NCBI GenBank assembly: GCA_913061235.1
Contig: CAJXTB010000016.1
Span: 82,404 to 146,403 of the forward strand
DNA: 64,000 bases
Source: an uncultured Pseudomonadota bacterium
GTDB lineage: Bacteria; Myxococcota_A; UBA796; GCA-2862545
Direction of reading: 5' to 3'
Position numbers and translations under genes: made by a program
Shown: positions 9,647-19,702 of the stretch, one piece after another
Position numbering within the stretch: the stretch's first letter is position 1
Layout of the letters: each line of letters begins with the position of its first letter
Notes under the pieces: model-generated
What the model was told of the DNA's origin: nothing
The model's database searches: none
The model's input: the letters and a program-made list of their open reading frames with translations, nothing else

Positions 9647-9883
9647 ATGCTCGGCGCCGCTCGTGGACTCACCGAAGTCAAGACACCCGACCTCATCAAG
9701 CTGCTCCGCCTGGTGATTCGCGACGACATCCCAGTCCCGATCGACGTGTTGGGACTTGCACGCACCGGTCTTCAGCACACGGCTGAGGAACTCATGAACA
9801 CACTTCGCGGGTTGGATGAACCTGCAGTCCGCGCCGTCCTCATCTGCGTCATTGCTGAACGTAGACCCAAGAAACGAGTCTGA
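9647..9883 (+). CDS. Small conserved-looking protein, unknown function
   Basis: 78 residues from the ATG at 9647, preceded by GGAGG six bases upstream, which decides the start over an in-frame ATG-like codon at 9620. The protein is compact and helical: ARGLTEVKTPDLIKLLRLV, then VLGLARTGLQHTAEEL and a basic tail RRPKKRV. I recall similar 80-residue proteins in myxobacterial genomes but cannot verify it. No known domain, no signal peptide, no Cys. It stands between the PBP gene and the tandem lipoproteins and does not overlap either. Confidence 0.65.
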   Translation: MLGAARGLTEVKTPDLIKLLRLVIRDDIPVPIDVLGLARTGLQHTAEELMNTLRGLDEPAVRAVLICVIAERRPKKRV

Positions 9884-9948
9884 TTGGGCTCTCCGGGCAG
9901 CGACACAGGCCGTTCCGTGCCATGCTGAGCCCCGTTTTAGGAGACATT

Positions 9949-11805
9949 GTGCTTCGTCGCACCCTTGCACTTTCCGCCGTTCTTGCCCTGGTTGGTTGTC
10001 CCGCAGATGACACCGACACTTGGCCCGATGCCAACACGAGCGGAGACTCCGATACGGACTCCGAGGTTGATACCGATGAAGATACCGACATCGGCTTCGA
10101 CACGGACGTCCAGGAAACCGACCATTGCGGTACGATCTCCGGTATCGAAGTGTGGACTGCCGAAGACAACCCGCATGTGATTTCGTGCACGGTTGCCCTC
10201 GAAGACGCGGACCTGACCATCGAAGCTGGCGCCGAGGTGTTCTTCACGCCGAACACGCTCATGCGTGTCTCTACCGCCGGCCAACAGTCGGACTTGCGGG
10301 TGCTTGGCACCGAAGCGGACCCCGTCTACTTCGGCCCAACGAGCGGTCCGGGGCCAGGCAAATGGGGTGGTATCTACATCAGTGAGTTCGCCGGTGAAGT
10401 CCGCTTTGAGCACGCCACTATCAACGGTGGAGGCGCGGGAGTAGACCCGTCCAACACCGGAAATCTCTGGGTAGATGACGCCATCATCACGGCGCGCAAC
10501 CTGACCATTGAAGACTCCGGCACCATTGGCCTCAACCTCGTAGACAACGCGCGACTGACCGCTGTCTCCGAGAACATCGTCGTCAATGGCAGTGGGCTGT
10601 ACGGGGTTGCCGTTGACTGCACGCAAGCCCATACATTGCCCGCCGGTGACTCCGACTACACCGGCAATGGCATCGACAAGGTCTTGGTCGACTCGGGCGT
10701 CGTAAGCACCGCAGTGGAGTGGGAGAATCTGGGTGTGCCGTACGCCCTGGAATCGTTCGTGGCCATGGAGGGAATCGTTCCTGCACCCGCCATCCTCACC
10801 ATTGGCCCTGGCGTGGAAGTCCAAGCCGGTTTCGGTGGCGTGCTGTCCATTGCCGCCAGCGGTGGAGCGGCCGGGCTTGTGGTCAACGGGACCGAGGCCG
10901 AACCCGTCCGCTTCACCTCCGAAGCCGCCGGTGTTGACGCACAGTGGCAAGGTATTGAGATTGGCGCGGCAGCCGTGGACAACCAAGTCGTCTTCCGGCA
11001 CACCACAATCGAATGGGGCGGCGGCGACCCCATCTCCCAAACGAACCTGCTCATCATCGACACTCCCGTCCTCGCGGACCACCTCACCATCCAACACGGA
11101 CTGCGCTACGGCATCCGAATGAATGGGTACAACGGTCGATTCCGTAGTGGCTCGCAGGCCCTGGTCATCACGGACACCTTCTTGCCCATCCAGGTCAGCG
11201 CTTCCGAGACCGACACCATTCCCACAGACTCGGAGACGGTCTTCGAAGACAACGTCATTCAGCGGGTGGAGCTGATTGGAAACCGCATCTTCTTTGACAC
11301 CACATGGCCCGTTCGAGACCTTCCGTACCAGGTGCTCGGCAACACCATCATTGCCGCTCCAGCCGGACAGGACGCGACCTTGACGCTGCCTGCAGCCTCT
11401 CGCCTGATGATGGGCTGGAACGCGACCCTGATTCTGGGCGGCGTCCTCCGCGAAGGCCGCGGAAACGTCGTGGCCGTTGGAACCAGCGCCGAGCCGGTGA
11501 CATTCACCTCAGCCAACAGCTACACGCCAGGCGCCTGGGGCAGCATCATCCTGGCGAACTGCAACGCAGACATCAGCGTGTTTGACGGGTTCGACCTTGG
11601 CTTCGCCACCAACGGGTTCTCGTACTCGCCGCTCAATCCGAGTGAAGGCCAGATCTGCGAGCCGACCGTCATCCAGAATGGCTTCATCCACGACATCGAC
11701 AAGACCGCATACACGCTGATTCCGGCCAGTTTCGCAGAAGGCAATGGCATGACCTATGAAAACCTTCGAGAGGGTACCGGGCTTCCCGAAGAGGAGACGA
11801 ACTGA
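9949..11805 (+). CDS. Beta-helix lipoprotein with acidic linker (paralog 1)
   Basis: 618 residues from GTG 9949, chosen because AGGAG lies five bases upstream and it gives a lipoprotein signal ending ALVGC. The lipidated Cys is followed by PADDTDTWPDANT and a DTD-rich linker of about 35 residues. The rest repeats a module of roughly 130-150 residues, each with LTIxxGxEV, a Gly-rich G-x-A-E-P-V-x-F-T stretch and G-x-W-x-G-I, the pattern of right-handed beta-helix proteins. No catalytic residues recognised. Likely an outer-surface protein. Its TGA overlaps the ATG of the next gene, a clear tandem paralog sharing the same first 13 mature residues. Confidence 0.8.
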   Translation: MLRRTLALSAVLALVGCPADDTDTWPDANTSGDSDTDSEVDTDEDTDIGFDTDVQETDHCGTISGIEVWTAEDNPHVISCTVALEDADLTIEAGAEVFFTPNTLMRVSTAGQQSDLRVLGTEADPVYFGPTSGPGPGKWGGIYISEFAGEVRFEHATINGGGAGVDPSNTGNLWVDDAIITARNLTIEDSGTIGLNLVDNARLTAVSENIVVNGSGLYGVAVDCTQAHTLPAGDSDYTGNGIDKVLVDSGVVSTAVEWENLGVPYALESFVAMEGIVPAPAILTIGPGVEVQAGFGGVLSIAASGGAAGLVVNGTEAEPVRFTSEAAGVDAQWQGIEIGAAAVDNQVVFRHTTIEWGGGDPISQTNLLIIDTPVLADHLTIQHGLRYGIRMNGYNGRFRSGSQALVITDTFLPIQVSASETDTIPTDSETVFEDNVIQRVELIGNRIFFDTTWPVRDLPYQVLGNTIIAAPAGQDATLTLPAASRLMMGWNATLILGGVLREGRGNVVAVGTSAEPVTFTSANSYTPGAWGSIILANCNADISVFDGFDLGFATNGFSYSPLNPSEGQICEPTVIQNGFIHDIDKTAYTLIPASFAEGNGMTYENLREGTGLPEEETN

Positions 11806-13631
11806 TGCGCTGGTCATCCCTTTTTGCGCTTGCACTACTCGTTGGCTGTCCCGCCGATGACACCGACACCTGGCCTGACGCGAACACAGACGCGAACACA
11901 GACGACGTTGGCACAGACGACGACTCTGACACGGACAGCGATACCGCTACCACAGGCTTTACTGCGCACTGTGGCGAGATTGTCGCAGACGAAGTGTGGC
12001 GTCAATCCGGCAACCCTCACCTGTTGGGCTGCGATATTGACCTTCTCGAAGGCACCATTACCATTGAGCCGGGCGTCGAAGTCTTGGCCTTGGGAACCTC
12101 TGCCATCAACATCAGCGAGACCGGCCAACGCGCCAGTCTGCGGGCAAACGGAACCGCCGCAAATCCAATCGTGTTCCGCCCACAAGAAGTGGAAGGCGAA
12201 GACGACCGCTGGGGCGGCATCAACGTATTTACAGACGCGGACGGCGTTGAGCTGAACTTCGTCGAGTTCATTGGCTCCGGGGGTGGGTTCAACGCGAACT
12301 CGCTCACCGTCTACAACAACGAGCTGACCATCAACAACCTCACCATCAACGATGCCCTCGGCACCGCGGTGAACTTGGTGGGAACCGGTCGGCTGTCGGC
12401 CGACAGTACGGGTCTCGTTGTCAGCGGAGTCACCGGCTACCCGGCGACCGTGTCGGCAGAGTACGCACATACACTCCCCGCACAAGACAGTAGCTACACC
12501 GGTAATGGCGAGGACGGTCCAGAGGTCCGCGCAGGTAGTATTGGCGAGTCGGTCGTCTGGGAAGACTTAGGCGCGCCATACATCGCTACGGGAAGTATCG
12601 TTGTCGAAGGCTTCATCGACGACGCCGCTATTCTCACCTTGGAGGCTGGAACGCGGGTTCTGTTCGACGTTGGCGAAGGCGTCTACATTGCGCCCTTCGG
12701 AGGCGAAGCGGGTCTCATCACGAACGGCACTGCTGCCAATCCCGTCACCTTGTCTGCGCTCGGCGCCGACACCGGCGGTTTCTGGCGAGGAATCCTTGCG
12801 AACCAGGGCACAACCACCCTTGAGTTCAACAACACCGTGGTGTCTTCGGGCGGTCGCGGCCTGACCACCATCGGCTCCATCGACATCATCAACTCTGATG
12901 TCACAGTCTCGAATCTCACCATCCGAGACTCGCTCCAGATGGGTATTGCCTTGCTAGGCACCGCACAGTTCACGCCAGACAGCACCGGTCTGACCATCAA
13001 TGGCAGTACCTTCCCAGGTGTCGCGCCATCCATGACGGTCTCCACCATTCCAGACGGCGCCTTCACCGGCAACACGGTGGACGCCTTCCAGGTAGAGGGC
13101 AACATCATCCGCCCCACAGTCTGGCCAAAGCTCGATGTGCCGTATTGGGTAGACGCACCCATCTTTATCGACGGGTACTCCGACGTCCCCGCTACCTTGA
13201 CCATCGACCCCGGCACGCAGGTGTGGTTCGCCAACAACACCCGACTTGAGTTCAGTGCACAAGGTGGCGCTGCAGGCCTCATTGCCGAAGGTACCGAGAG
13301 TGAGCCGATTCTGTTCACCGCTGCCCAGTTCGCTGAGCGCGGTGCTTGGGACGGTGTGTGGTTCCGCGACATGTGTTCAGAGGCGGACATTCGCATGGAC
13401 CACTTCACGATTGAATACGGCGGCGGCGCACCACAAGCACCGTACAACCTATTCTTCGACGCGTGCACTCCAGAGTCCGTGAGCAACGGCGACCTGCGGT
13501 TCTCAAACAGCCGCGGCATTGGCTACATTCGAGGCGCATCCCCCGAGACCTCGTCCAACATCACCTTCTCGGGCAACTTCGTAGACTTCTTCTGCGACGC
13601 TGAGTCCTGCCCGGTCGAACCCGGCGAATAG
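11805..13631 (+). CDS. Beta-helix lipoprotein with acidic linker (paralog 2)
   Basis: 608 residues; signal MRWSSLFALALLVGC, then PADDTDTWPDANT as in the upstream paralog, then an expanded D-A-N-T-D and D-S-D-T-D linker. Beta-helix modules with ITIEPGVEV, ANPIVFRPQ, RWGGIN and LTIDPGTQVWF recur three to four times. Four Cys near the end (MCSEAD, FDACTPES, FFCDAESCP) suggest a disulfide-stabilised cap. Translationally coupled to paralog 1 through TGATG. The proteins diverged after the leader and linker, so the pair arose by tandem duplication and then separated; function unknown, surface exposure inferred from the lipobox. Confidence 0.8.
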   Translation: MRWSSLFALALLVGCPADDTDTWPDANTDANTDDVGTDDDSDTDSDTATTGFTAHCGEIVADEVWRQSGNPHLLGCDIDLLEGTITIEPGVEVLALGTSAINISETGQRASLRANGTAANPIVFRPQEVEGEDDRWGGINVFTDADGVELNFVEFIGSGGGFNANSLTVYNNELTINNLTINDALGTAVNLVGTGRLSADSTGLVVSGVTGYPATVSAEYAHTLPAQDSSYTGNGEDGPEVRAGSIGESVVWEDLGAPYIATGSIVVEGFIDDAAILTLEAGTRVLFDVGEGVYIAPFGGEAGLITNGTAANPVTLSALGADTGGFWRGILANQGTTTLEFNNTVVSSGGRGLTTIGSIDIINSDVTVSNLTIRDSLQMGIALLGTAQFTPDSTGLTINGSTFPGVAPSMTVSTIPDGAFTGNTVDAFQVEGNIIRPTVWPKLDVPYWVDAPIFIDGYSDVPATLTIDPGTQVWFANNTRLEFSAQGGAAGLIAEGTESEPILFTAAQFAERGAWDGVWFRDMCSEADIRMDHFTIEYGGGAPQAPYNLFFDACTPESVSNGDLRFSNSRGIGYIRGASPETSSNITFSGNFVDFFCDAESCPVEPGE

Positions 13632-13637
13632 TCACGA

Positions 13638-16600
13638 CTAGCCGTTGATGACCTTGAGCATTCCTTTGTAGTCATCCGCAAATCCCGCCGCGCGCAGCAC
13701 TACCGCCGCGGGATGCTCGCGTGAGGGCTGGCCGTCGATCTTGTTCACCCGAACAGTGCGGTACTTGCCTACACACAACGCATCGATGGCACGCCGGGCA
13801 CGTACGGGGTCCGAGAACCCATCAAGGGTGGTCCAACCGCGGCCTCCCGCCTGAACGTACAAGATGGGAATGCCGTTGATCAGCACGACCTTTGCACCCG
13901 TGCGCCGCTGTGGCGCCTTCTGCGTCTCGGCAACTGGCCACGGCAGCATGGCTCCGTAAGGATTGGCGGGATCGGTCGCCGCTAAGACATGCACGTCGTC
14001 GGCGTCATCTCGGTTTGCACGCAGCCGGTCTACAACCCCGGGCTGAGCGAACTGCGCACCGCTCAAGCCATCCACAAACCAGCCACGACGCACCTTTCCA
14101 GCGTCTTCCATCGCTCGTAGCACAGGGTAGACCGCACTGAATCCGCCTTCCATCGCCTCTGCCTGCGATGCCTCTCGACTGACCACGCCGTAGCGCTCCA
14201 ATAGTTGGTTGGCGCGTGCATGCGCTCTCTCGGTTGCTGACGGCGCTCCCGCTCGCAAGTCCTCGACCAGCGACCACCGCCCCCCAACCGCCGACGACAT
14301 GCCCGACTTCTTGCGCTTGGAGAGGCTGCGCAGAGGCAAGAAGGTGTCGTTGGTGACCAGTCCTTGCCAGACCAAGTCCCACAGCGCAGCCGTGAGCTCG
14401 GAGTCCTTTGGATTGCCAAGGGCGATGGACAGTCCAACATAAAAGTTGGCCCCACGCTCACCAAGCAAGGTGAGGATACCCGTGTGCAGCTCGGACAGGC
14501 CTTCGGGCTGTTTCGGTGGGTCGAGCAACATGGGCACCCGCTCGCGGCGATACAGAGCCACGCGCCCGTCTTTGGACCCAAGCGCACCACAGCCAATCCA
14601 CACCACCATGCCCATAGCGCCGAGTTCATCCAGCATACGTGGCCGGAAATCACGCACCCGGGCCGGAAGCAGCTCCTTCTCCAATGCGCTGAATGGCAGA
14701 GGACGGCCCTCGATCTGAGCGAGCACCTCTTGCAGTCGAATGCTGCCTGAACGCTTGCTGTCGAGGCCATGCCAGCTGATGAGAAAGCGGGCGTAGGTCG
14801 ACGAATCGACCGGCTCAATCGCCTGGCGCTGAACGGCAAGGGACCGGCGACGAAGACGACGGAGGACGTCTACCTCGCACCACTCACGCCCCACTCCACC
14901 GGGTCGAAGCTCTCCACGGACCATGGAGCCGTCGTGCTCAAGGGCACGAAGTACGGGGTCCACCTGCGCATCACGAAGCCCATACCGACTCGCAAGCGAG
15001 CTGGTATGGAACGGACCATGCGTACGTGCCCACCGCAGCAGCAACGACTCCAGGGGGTGCTCTGGCGCCTGCAGAAAGACAGACGGAATGCCCGACGGAA
15101 TCACGACACCAAGAGCTTCCAGGTATCGCCCAGCGTCTTCCACAGCGATGAGCCGCGGCTCGCCGGCAATGCGAACACGAAGTACCCGACGCGCCAGCAC
15201 CAGCTCCTCAACCCAGTCATTCGGCTGCTCCCGGCTTCGAGCCGCGAGCTCATCCACCGACAAGTCCCCCAAGCGACGCAGCAGGTCATGCACAGCGTCT
15301 GCATGCTTCACCTTGCGGTCGTCCGTCAGGTACTGAAGCTCCAGCTCCACCTCAGCGACAGCGTCTCCGTCCAGCAGGTCGCGAAGCTCTTCCTGGCCCA
15401 ACAACTCTCGCAGCAATTCCCGGTCCAACGACAAGGCCATCGCCTTTCGCTCAGCGAGAGGCGCATCTCCGTTGTACAGGTACTCCGCGACATACGCGAA
15501 GACTAACGACCGAGCAAATGGCGAGGCGCTCTTGGTCTCCACCTCTTCAACACGCACGTCGCGCGAACGAACCTTCCGCAGCAAGTCCACTAGAGACGGG
15601 ACATCGAACACGTCCTGTAGACACTCCCGGTAAGTCTCCAAGACCATGGGAAACGCCGGATAGGAGCTGGTGGCCGCGAGTAGATTCTGTGCCTTTAGAC
15701 GCTGCTGCCACAAGGGCCGCCGCTGCTTGGGCGACCGGCGAGGAAGCAGAAGCGCGCGCCCAGCATTCTCACGAAACCGGCTCGCAAAGATGGCGCTGTG
15801 CCGTAGCTGTTCAACGATCTGGTCTTCAACGAGGTCTGGGTCTGGGAACAGAAGGTCGACCGACGGCAGCTCATCTACGTCTGCAAAGCGAAGCACAATC
15901 CCGTCATCTGTGGCCATCGTCTGAACATCGAAGCCCGCACGAGACGACAGTTCCGCTTCGAGCGCCAACGCCCAGGGCTGATGAACCCGCGCCCCAAACG
16001 GCGACAGGATGCACACGCGCCAGTCTCCAAGCTCATCTCGGAAGCGCTGAACAACAAGTGTCTGGTCCGTTGGCAGAGTGTCCGTTGCTTCGACTTCCGA
16101 GCGAATGTAGCGAACCAGATTCTTGGCCGCGAGCGGGTCCAACGGTGCCACGCCGCGCACGAACTCAACCGCAGCATCATCCGTCTTGAACGCACCCACC
16201 TCTCGCACAAACGCACCCAGAGCACGCCCGAGGTCTACCGGTCGCCCTACCTGGTCCCCCTTCCAGAACGGCAGACGTCCAGGCTCACCGGGAGCGGGCG
16301 TCACCATGACGCGGTCGCGCGTAATCTCCTGAATACGCCAGCTGCTCGCCCCGAGAATGACCACATCTCCCCGGCGGGATTCGAACACCATCTCTTCGTC
16401 CAGCTCACCGACTTTTGGCCCGCCGTCTCCCAGATAGACCGCGAAGGAGCCACGGTCTGGAATGGTGCCGGCATTGACAAGAGCCAGCATTCCAGCCCCT
16501 TTGCGAGCCGTCAGGGTGTCGGCGTCTCGGTCCCAAGTGATGCGGGGGCGCAGATCCGCAAAGGCGTCGGATGGGTAGCGCCCGGACAACATGTCCAGCA

Positions 16601-17999
16601 CCGAGATGAGCGCACCACGAGTGAGCGTACTGTACGGATAGGCGCGGGTGAAGACGCTCTCAAGCTCGTCAATCGTCCAGGTGTCCACCGCCACAGCCGA
16701 CACAATGTGCTGGGCCAAGACATCCAGGCAGTTGCGCGGCACCCGGGTGGTCTCAATCTGCGCGTCTAGCATGTGGCGAGCGACCACTGCGGTCTCGAGC
16801 AGGTCTCCCTTAAACTTCGGAAAGACTCGACCTTTACTCACCTGCCCTACGCCATGGCCAGCCCGACCAATTCGCTGAAGCCCCCGCGCCACACTACCTG
16901 GGGACGCAATCTGAATGACGAGGTCCACGGCCCCCATGTCAATGCCAAGCTCAAGCGAGCTTGTGGCCACAAGAGCCGGCAGCTGACCGTGCTTCAGCAT
17001 GTCTTCAATCTGCTCACGCTGTGCACGAGCAATGCTGCCATGGTGAGCGCGAACAAGCTCCTCACCTGCCAGTTCGTTGAGGGACTGAGCCAATCGCTCA
17101 CAGACCAACCGGCTGTTGACGAACAAAATCGTGGTGCGGTGCGCGCGAATCAGTTCCAGCAGCTTTGGATGCAGCGTGGGCCAGATGGACGGCGAGAGCT
17201 GGCGTTGACCGCCGCCGCTGGTGGTCGCCGGCTGAATCGGTGTGTCCATGTCCGCGACGGGAACCACAATCTCCAGGTCCAGCTTGGGCGGCTCCGACGT
17301 ATCGATAATGGTGACGGGCCGTCCCCCGCCTAAGAAGCGCGCAATCTCCTCTAGCGGACGCTGGGTCGCGGACAGGCCGATGCGCTGGGGCTCATGGTCT
17401 AAGAACGCCGACAACCTCTCCATGGACAGAGCCAAGTGCACGCCGCGCTTGGTGGACGCAACGGCATGAATCTCGTCAATAATGACGGTCTCAAGGGTAC
17501 GTAGAATGTCTCGCTGACCGCTTCCCAAGAACAGAAACAACGACTCGGGGGTGGTGACCAGAACATCCGGCGGGTGCTTGAGCATCTGACGCCGTGCTTT
17601 TTGCGACGTATCTCCGGTACGCACCCCTACGGTGATGGGCTGAACAGCGACACCTTCGCGCTCACCGGCGCGCTGAATGCCAACAAGTGGCGCACGAAGA
17701 TTGCGCTCAATGTCGTACGCAAGCGCCTTGAGCGGCGACAGATACAGCACACGCACGCCCGGCTCGCTGTTCGCCGGTCGATGCGCGAGAGAGTCTAGAC
17801 AGGCCAGGAAGGCCGCTAGAGTCTTGCCAGAGCCGGTTGGCGCCAACAGCAGTGAGTGTTCACCATTGGCAATCGCAGGCCAACCACGCTCTTGCACCGG
17901 AGTGGGTGCTTCGAAGGAGTTGGAGAACCACGCCCGTGTGGCGGGTCCAAAGTGTTTGAGGACCGACATGTGCCAGGACGTATCGAGGCCCTGGACCAA
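13638..17999 (-). CDS. lhr: Lhr-type ATP-dependent helicase (long form)
   Basis: 1,453 residues, the size of long bacterial Lhr. Helicase motifs in order: Walker A APTGSGKTLAAFLA (near residue 53), IIDEIHA (DEIH box), LSATQRP, ATSSLELGIDMG, and QRIGRAGHG of motif VI. The winged-helix/beta-barrel Lhr core follows, and the C-terminal half matches the large Lhr extension. Lhr proteins are 3'-5' DNA/RNA-DNA translocases in genome repair. The start may be TTG 17999 or the internal ATG 17969 ten codons later; neither has a strong ribosome-binding site. Gene end lies six bases from the convergent lipoprotein gene; upstream is the WecA-like gene in the same direction, 28 bases away. Confidence 0.92.
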   Translation of the reverse strand: MVQGLDTSWHMSVLKHFGPATRAWFSNSFEAPTPVQERGWPAIANGEHSLLLAPTGSGKTLAAFLACLDSLAHRPANSEPGVRVLYLSPLKALAYDIERNLRAPLVGIQRAGEREGVAVQPITVGVRTGDTSQKARRQMLKHPPDVLVTTPESLFLFLGSGQRDILRTLETVIIDEIHAVASTKRGVHLALSMERLSAFLDHEPQRIGLSATQRPLEEIARFLGGGRPVTIIDTSEPPKLDLEIVVPVADMDTPIQPATTSGGGQRQLSPSIWPTLHPKLLELIRAHRTTILFVNSRLVCERLAQSLNELAGEELVRAHHGSIARAQREQIEDMLKHGQLPALVATSSLELGIDMGAVDLVIQIASPGSVARGLQRIGRAGHGVGQVSKGRVFPKFKGDLLETAVVARHMLDAQIETTRVPRNCLDVLAQHIVSAVAVDTWTIDELESVFTRAYPYSTLTRGALISVLDMLSGRYPSDAFADLRPRITWDRDADTLTARKGAGMLALVNAGTIPDRGSFAVYLGDGGPKVGELDEEMVFESRRGDVVILGASSWRIQEITRDRVMVTPAPGEPGRLPFWKGDQVGRPVDLGRALGAFVREVGAFKTDDAAVEFVRGVAPLDPLAAKNLVRYIRSEVEATDTLPTDQTLVVQRFRDELGDWRVCILSPFGARVHQPWALALEAELSSRAGFDVQTMATDDGIVLRFADVDELPSVDLLFPDPDLVEDQIVEQLRHSAIFASRFRENAGRALLLPRRSPKQRRPLWQQRLKAQNLLAATSSYPAFPMVLETYRECLQDVFDVPSLVDLLRKVRSRDVRVEEVETKSASPFARSLVFAYVAEYLYNGDAPLAERKAMALSLDRELLRELLGQEELRDLLDGDAVAEVELELQYLTDDRKVKHADAVHDLLRRLGDLSVDELAARSREQPNDWVEELVLARRVLRVRIAGEPRLIAVEDAGRYLEALGVVIPSGIPSVFLQAPEHPLESLLLRWARTHGPFHTSSLASRYGLRDAQVDPVLRALEHDGSMVRGELRPGGVGREWCEVDVLRRLRRRSLAVQRQAIEPVDSSTYARFLISWHGLDSKRSGSIRLQEVLAQIEGRPLPFSALEKELLPARVRDFRPRMLDELGAMGMVVWIGCGALGSKDGRVALYRRERVPMLLDPPKQPEGLSELHTGILTLLGERGANFYVGLSIALGNPKDSELTAALWDLVWQGLVTNDTFLPLRSLSKRKKSGMSSAVGGRWSLVEDLRAGAPSATERAHARANQLLERYGVVSREASQAEAMEGGFSAVYPVLRAMEDAGKVRRGWFVDGLSGAQFAQPGVVDRLRANRDDADDVHVLAATDPANPYGAMLPWPVAETQKAPQRRTGAKVVLINGIPILYVQAGGRGWTTLDGFSDPVRARRAIDALCVGKYRTVRVNKIDGQPSREHPAAVVLRAAGFADDYKGMLKVING

Positions 18000-18027
18000 A
18001 AGCTGTCCGGGTCCGTCAATGTCCGCT

Positions 18028-19551
18028 TCAGCCCGGCGGAAGGGTCTCGGCTGCCAGGCGAGGACGCAGTGGCAAGGCGGCGCTCGCTGCCTCTAGCTCC
18101 AGCACGCGGTCGCGCAGAACCATGGCCAGCCAGTCGTACGACCCGGCTTCAGGGACTTGAACCATCTCATCTGGAGCGTCCCAAGACACGCGAAGTTCAC
18201 CGGTAATCTCAATGCCACCCAGTTCGCCGTCGAGCGGGAAGCTAAGCATATACCGACCAAAGTGTGCGTTCTCGTCGGCACCTGATGGATGGCGAATGGC
18301 GTACCGCTGCAGACCGGAAGACCGCGTCACGGCCAATCGGCACTCCATCCGGTCCATACCCACTGCCTTGGCCATCTCAACGAGGGCCTCCAGGACAGCA
18401 TCAATGTCGTCTGAGCCGCGAATCTCATCGACCGTACCCTGAATGCGCTGCAGGTTGTCGCGTAGCCGTTGTTGGCGACGTAAGCCGTACTTAAACGAGA
18501 CCCGTGCTTCTTCAACGCTGAACACACCGGTGATGCGCGTGAAGACGATGGTGGCAACGCCGATGGCGCACAGAATGACTGCAGCCTGAGCCGTCGTCGC
18601 CCAGACCAACCCCAGTGCGCCCAGCGCCAACACCGTGCAGCCTGCGTACAGCACGAGCACAGCCTGACGATGGGTCATGCCGCTATCGAGCAGCCGATGA
18701 TGCACGTGGCCGCGGTCCGCGCTGAAGATGTGCTTGCCCGAGATGAGGCGGCGCAGGACAGCCAGCGTTGTATCGAACACCGGCACGCCGAGCGCCAATA
18801 CGGGGATGAGCAATGAGACCGCAGTCTGCGACTTGGCGGACCCGCTGATCGCAGTGACTGCCAGCACATAGCCCAAGAACAGGCTTCCAGAGTCCCCCAT
18901 AAAGATGGACGCTGGATTGAAGTTGTACCGCAGGAATCCAAGCAATGAGCCGGCCAAGGCAATCGCAGTCAGGGCCACAATGACGTTGTTGCCGGTGACG
19001 CCTAGGATGAACAGAACGAACACCGTGAACAGGCTGATACCTGACGCGAGACCGTCCAGACCGTCAATGAGGTTGATGGCGTTGACAATGCCAACAATCC
19101 ACAAGATGGTCAGGGGAAGAGCCACCCAGCCAAGAGTCACCATACCGAAGGGCGTATTGACCGAATCGATGTGGTAGCCGGCGGCGAACGCCCCCAATGC
19201 CACCAGAATCTGAACCGCTAGCTTGACCTTGGCAGACAGTCCGCGAACGTCATCTACAAGGCCCATGCCGACCATCACTGCGGCGCCGCCAGCCAGGGCA
19301 GCAAAGCGAGTCATGTCCGCGAGATAGCTCTCGGATACGCGGTTATCGTAGAAAAACAGCGCAATGACGGGTACAAAAAACCCAACGGCAATGGCAAGGC
19401 CACCCACACGTGGCATGGGCACTTCGTGCACCTTGCGTTCATCTTCGCCGGAGTCCACTGCACCCTGGCGAATCGCAGCATCTCGGACCAATGGCGTGAG
19501 CACGAAGGTCACGCAAGCGGAGATGAGGAAAGCGACGAGGTATGTCAGCAT
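18028..19551 (-). CDS. Undecaprenyl-phosphate sugar-1-phosphate transferase (WecA/TagO family) with extra C-terminal domain
   Basis: About 507 residues from ATG 19551; a longer GTG start at 19578 is open but less likely. The first 350 residues are a polytopic membrane enzyme with family signatures: [12 protein letters not shown], the D-D pair in [33 protein letters not shown] and the His loop [11 protein letters not shown]. Such enzymes start lipid-linked glycans by moving HexNAc-1-P to undecaprenyl phosphate. The last 150 residues are a soluble, GAF-like extension with a helical linker ([18 protein letters not shown]) that most family members lack. Neighbouring wzx, wecB and wecC genes support a role in surface polysaccharide. 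Confidence 0.87.
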   Translation of the reverse strand: MLTYLVAFLISACVTFVLTPLVRDAAIRQGAVDSGEDERKVHEVPMPRVGGLAIAVGFFVPVIALFFYDNRVSESYLADMTRFAALAGGAAVMVGMGLVDDVRGLSAKVKLAVQILVALGAFAAGYHIDSVNTPFGMVTLGWVALPLTILWIVGIVNAINLIDGLDGLASGISLFTVFVLFILGVTGNNVIVALTAIALAGSLLGFLRYNFNPASIFMGDSGSLFLGYVLAVTAISGSAKSQTAVSLLIPVLALGVPVFDTTLAVLRRLISGKHIFSADRGHVHHRLLDSGMTHRQAVLVLYAGCTVLALGALGLVWATTAQAAVILCAIGVATIVFTRITGVFSVEEARVSFKYGLRRQQRLRDNLQRIQGTVDEIRGSDDIDAVLEALVEMAKAVGMDRMECRLAVTRSSGLQRYAIRHPSGADENAHFGRYMLSFPLDGELGGIEITGELRVSWDAPDEMVQVPEAGSYDWLAMVLRDRVLELEAASAALPLRPRLAAETLPPG

Positions 19552-19702
19552 TCGGAATTGGCCTCTAACATCGGTCACCCTCGGTCAGCAGGGCAGCGAC
19601 TGTGCCCATATTCCTTGTGTGAGTCGGACCTGCAATCCTTCACGGTAAATTCCGAGCAGATCCACCGGATACACCGCCCAAAACTATGGAGGTTTGCTCG
19701 CT

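Noticed and set aside
9937..11097. 386-residue minus-strand open frame
   Set aside because: It lies antisense to the beta-helix lipoprotein, has no signal or family motif, and its composition is a mirror of the coding strand.
15981..16769. 262-residue plus-strand open frame inside lhr
   Set aside because: Antisense to the helicase core; no ribosome-binding site and no recognisable motif.
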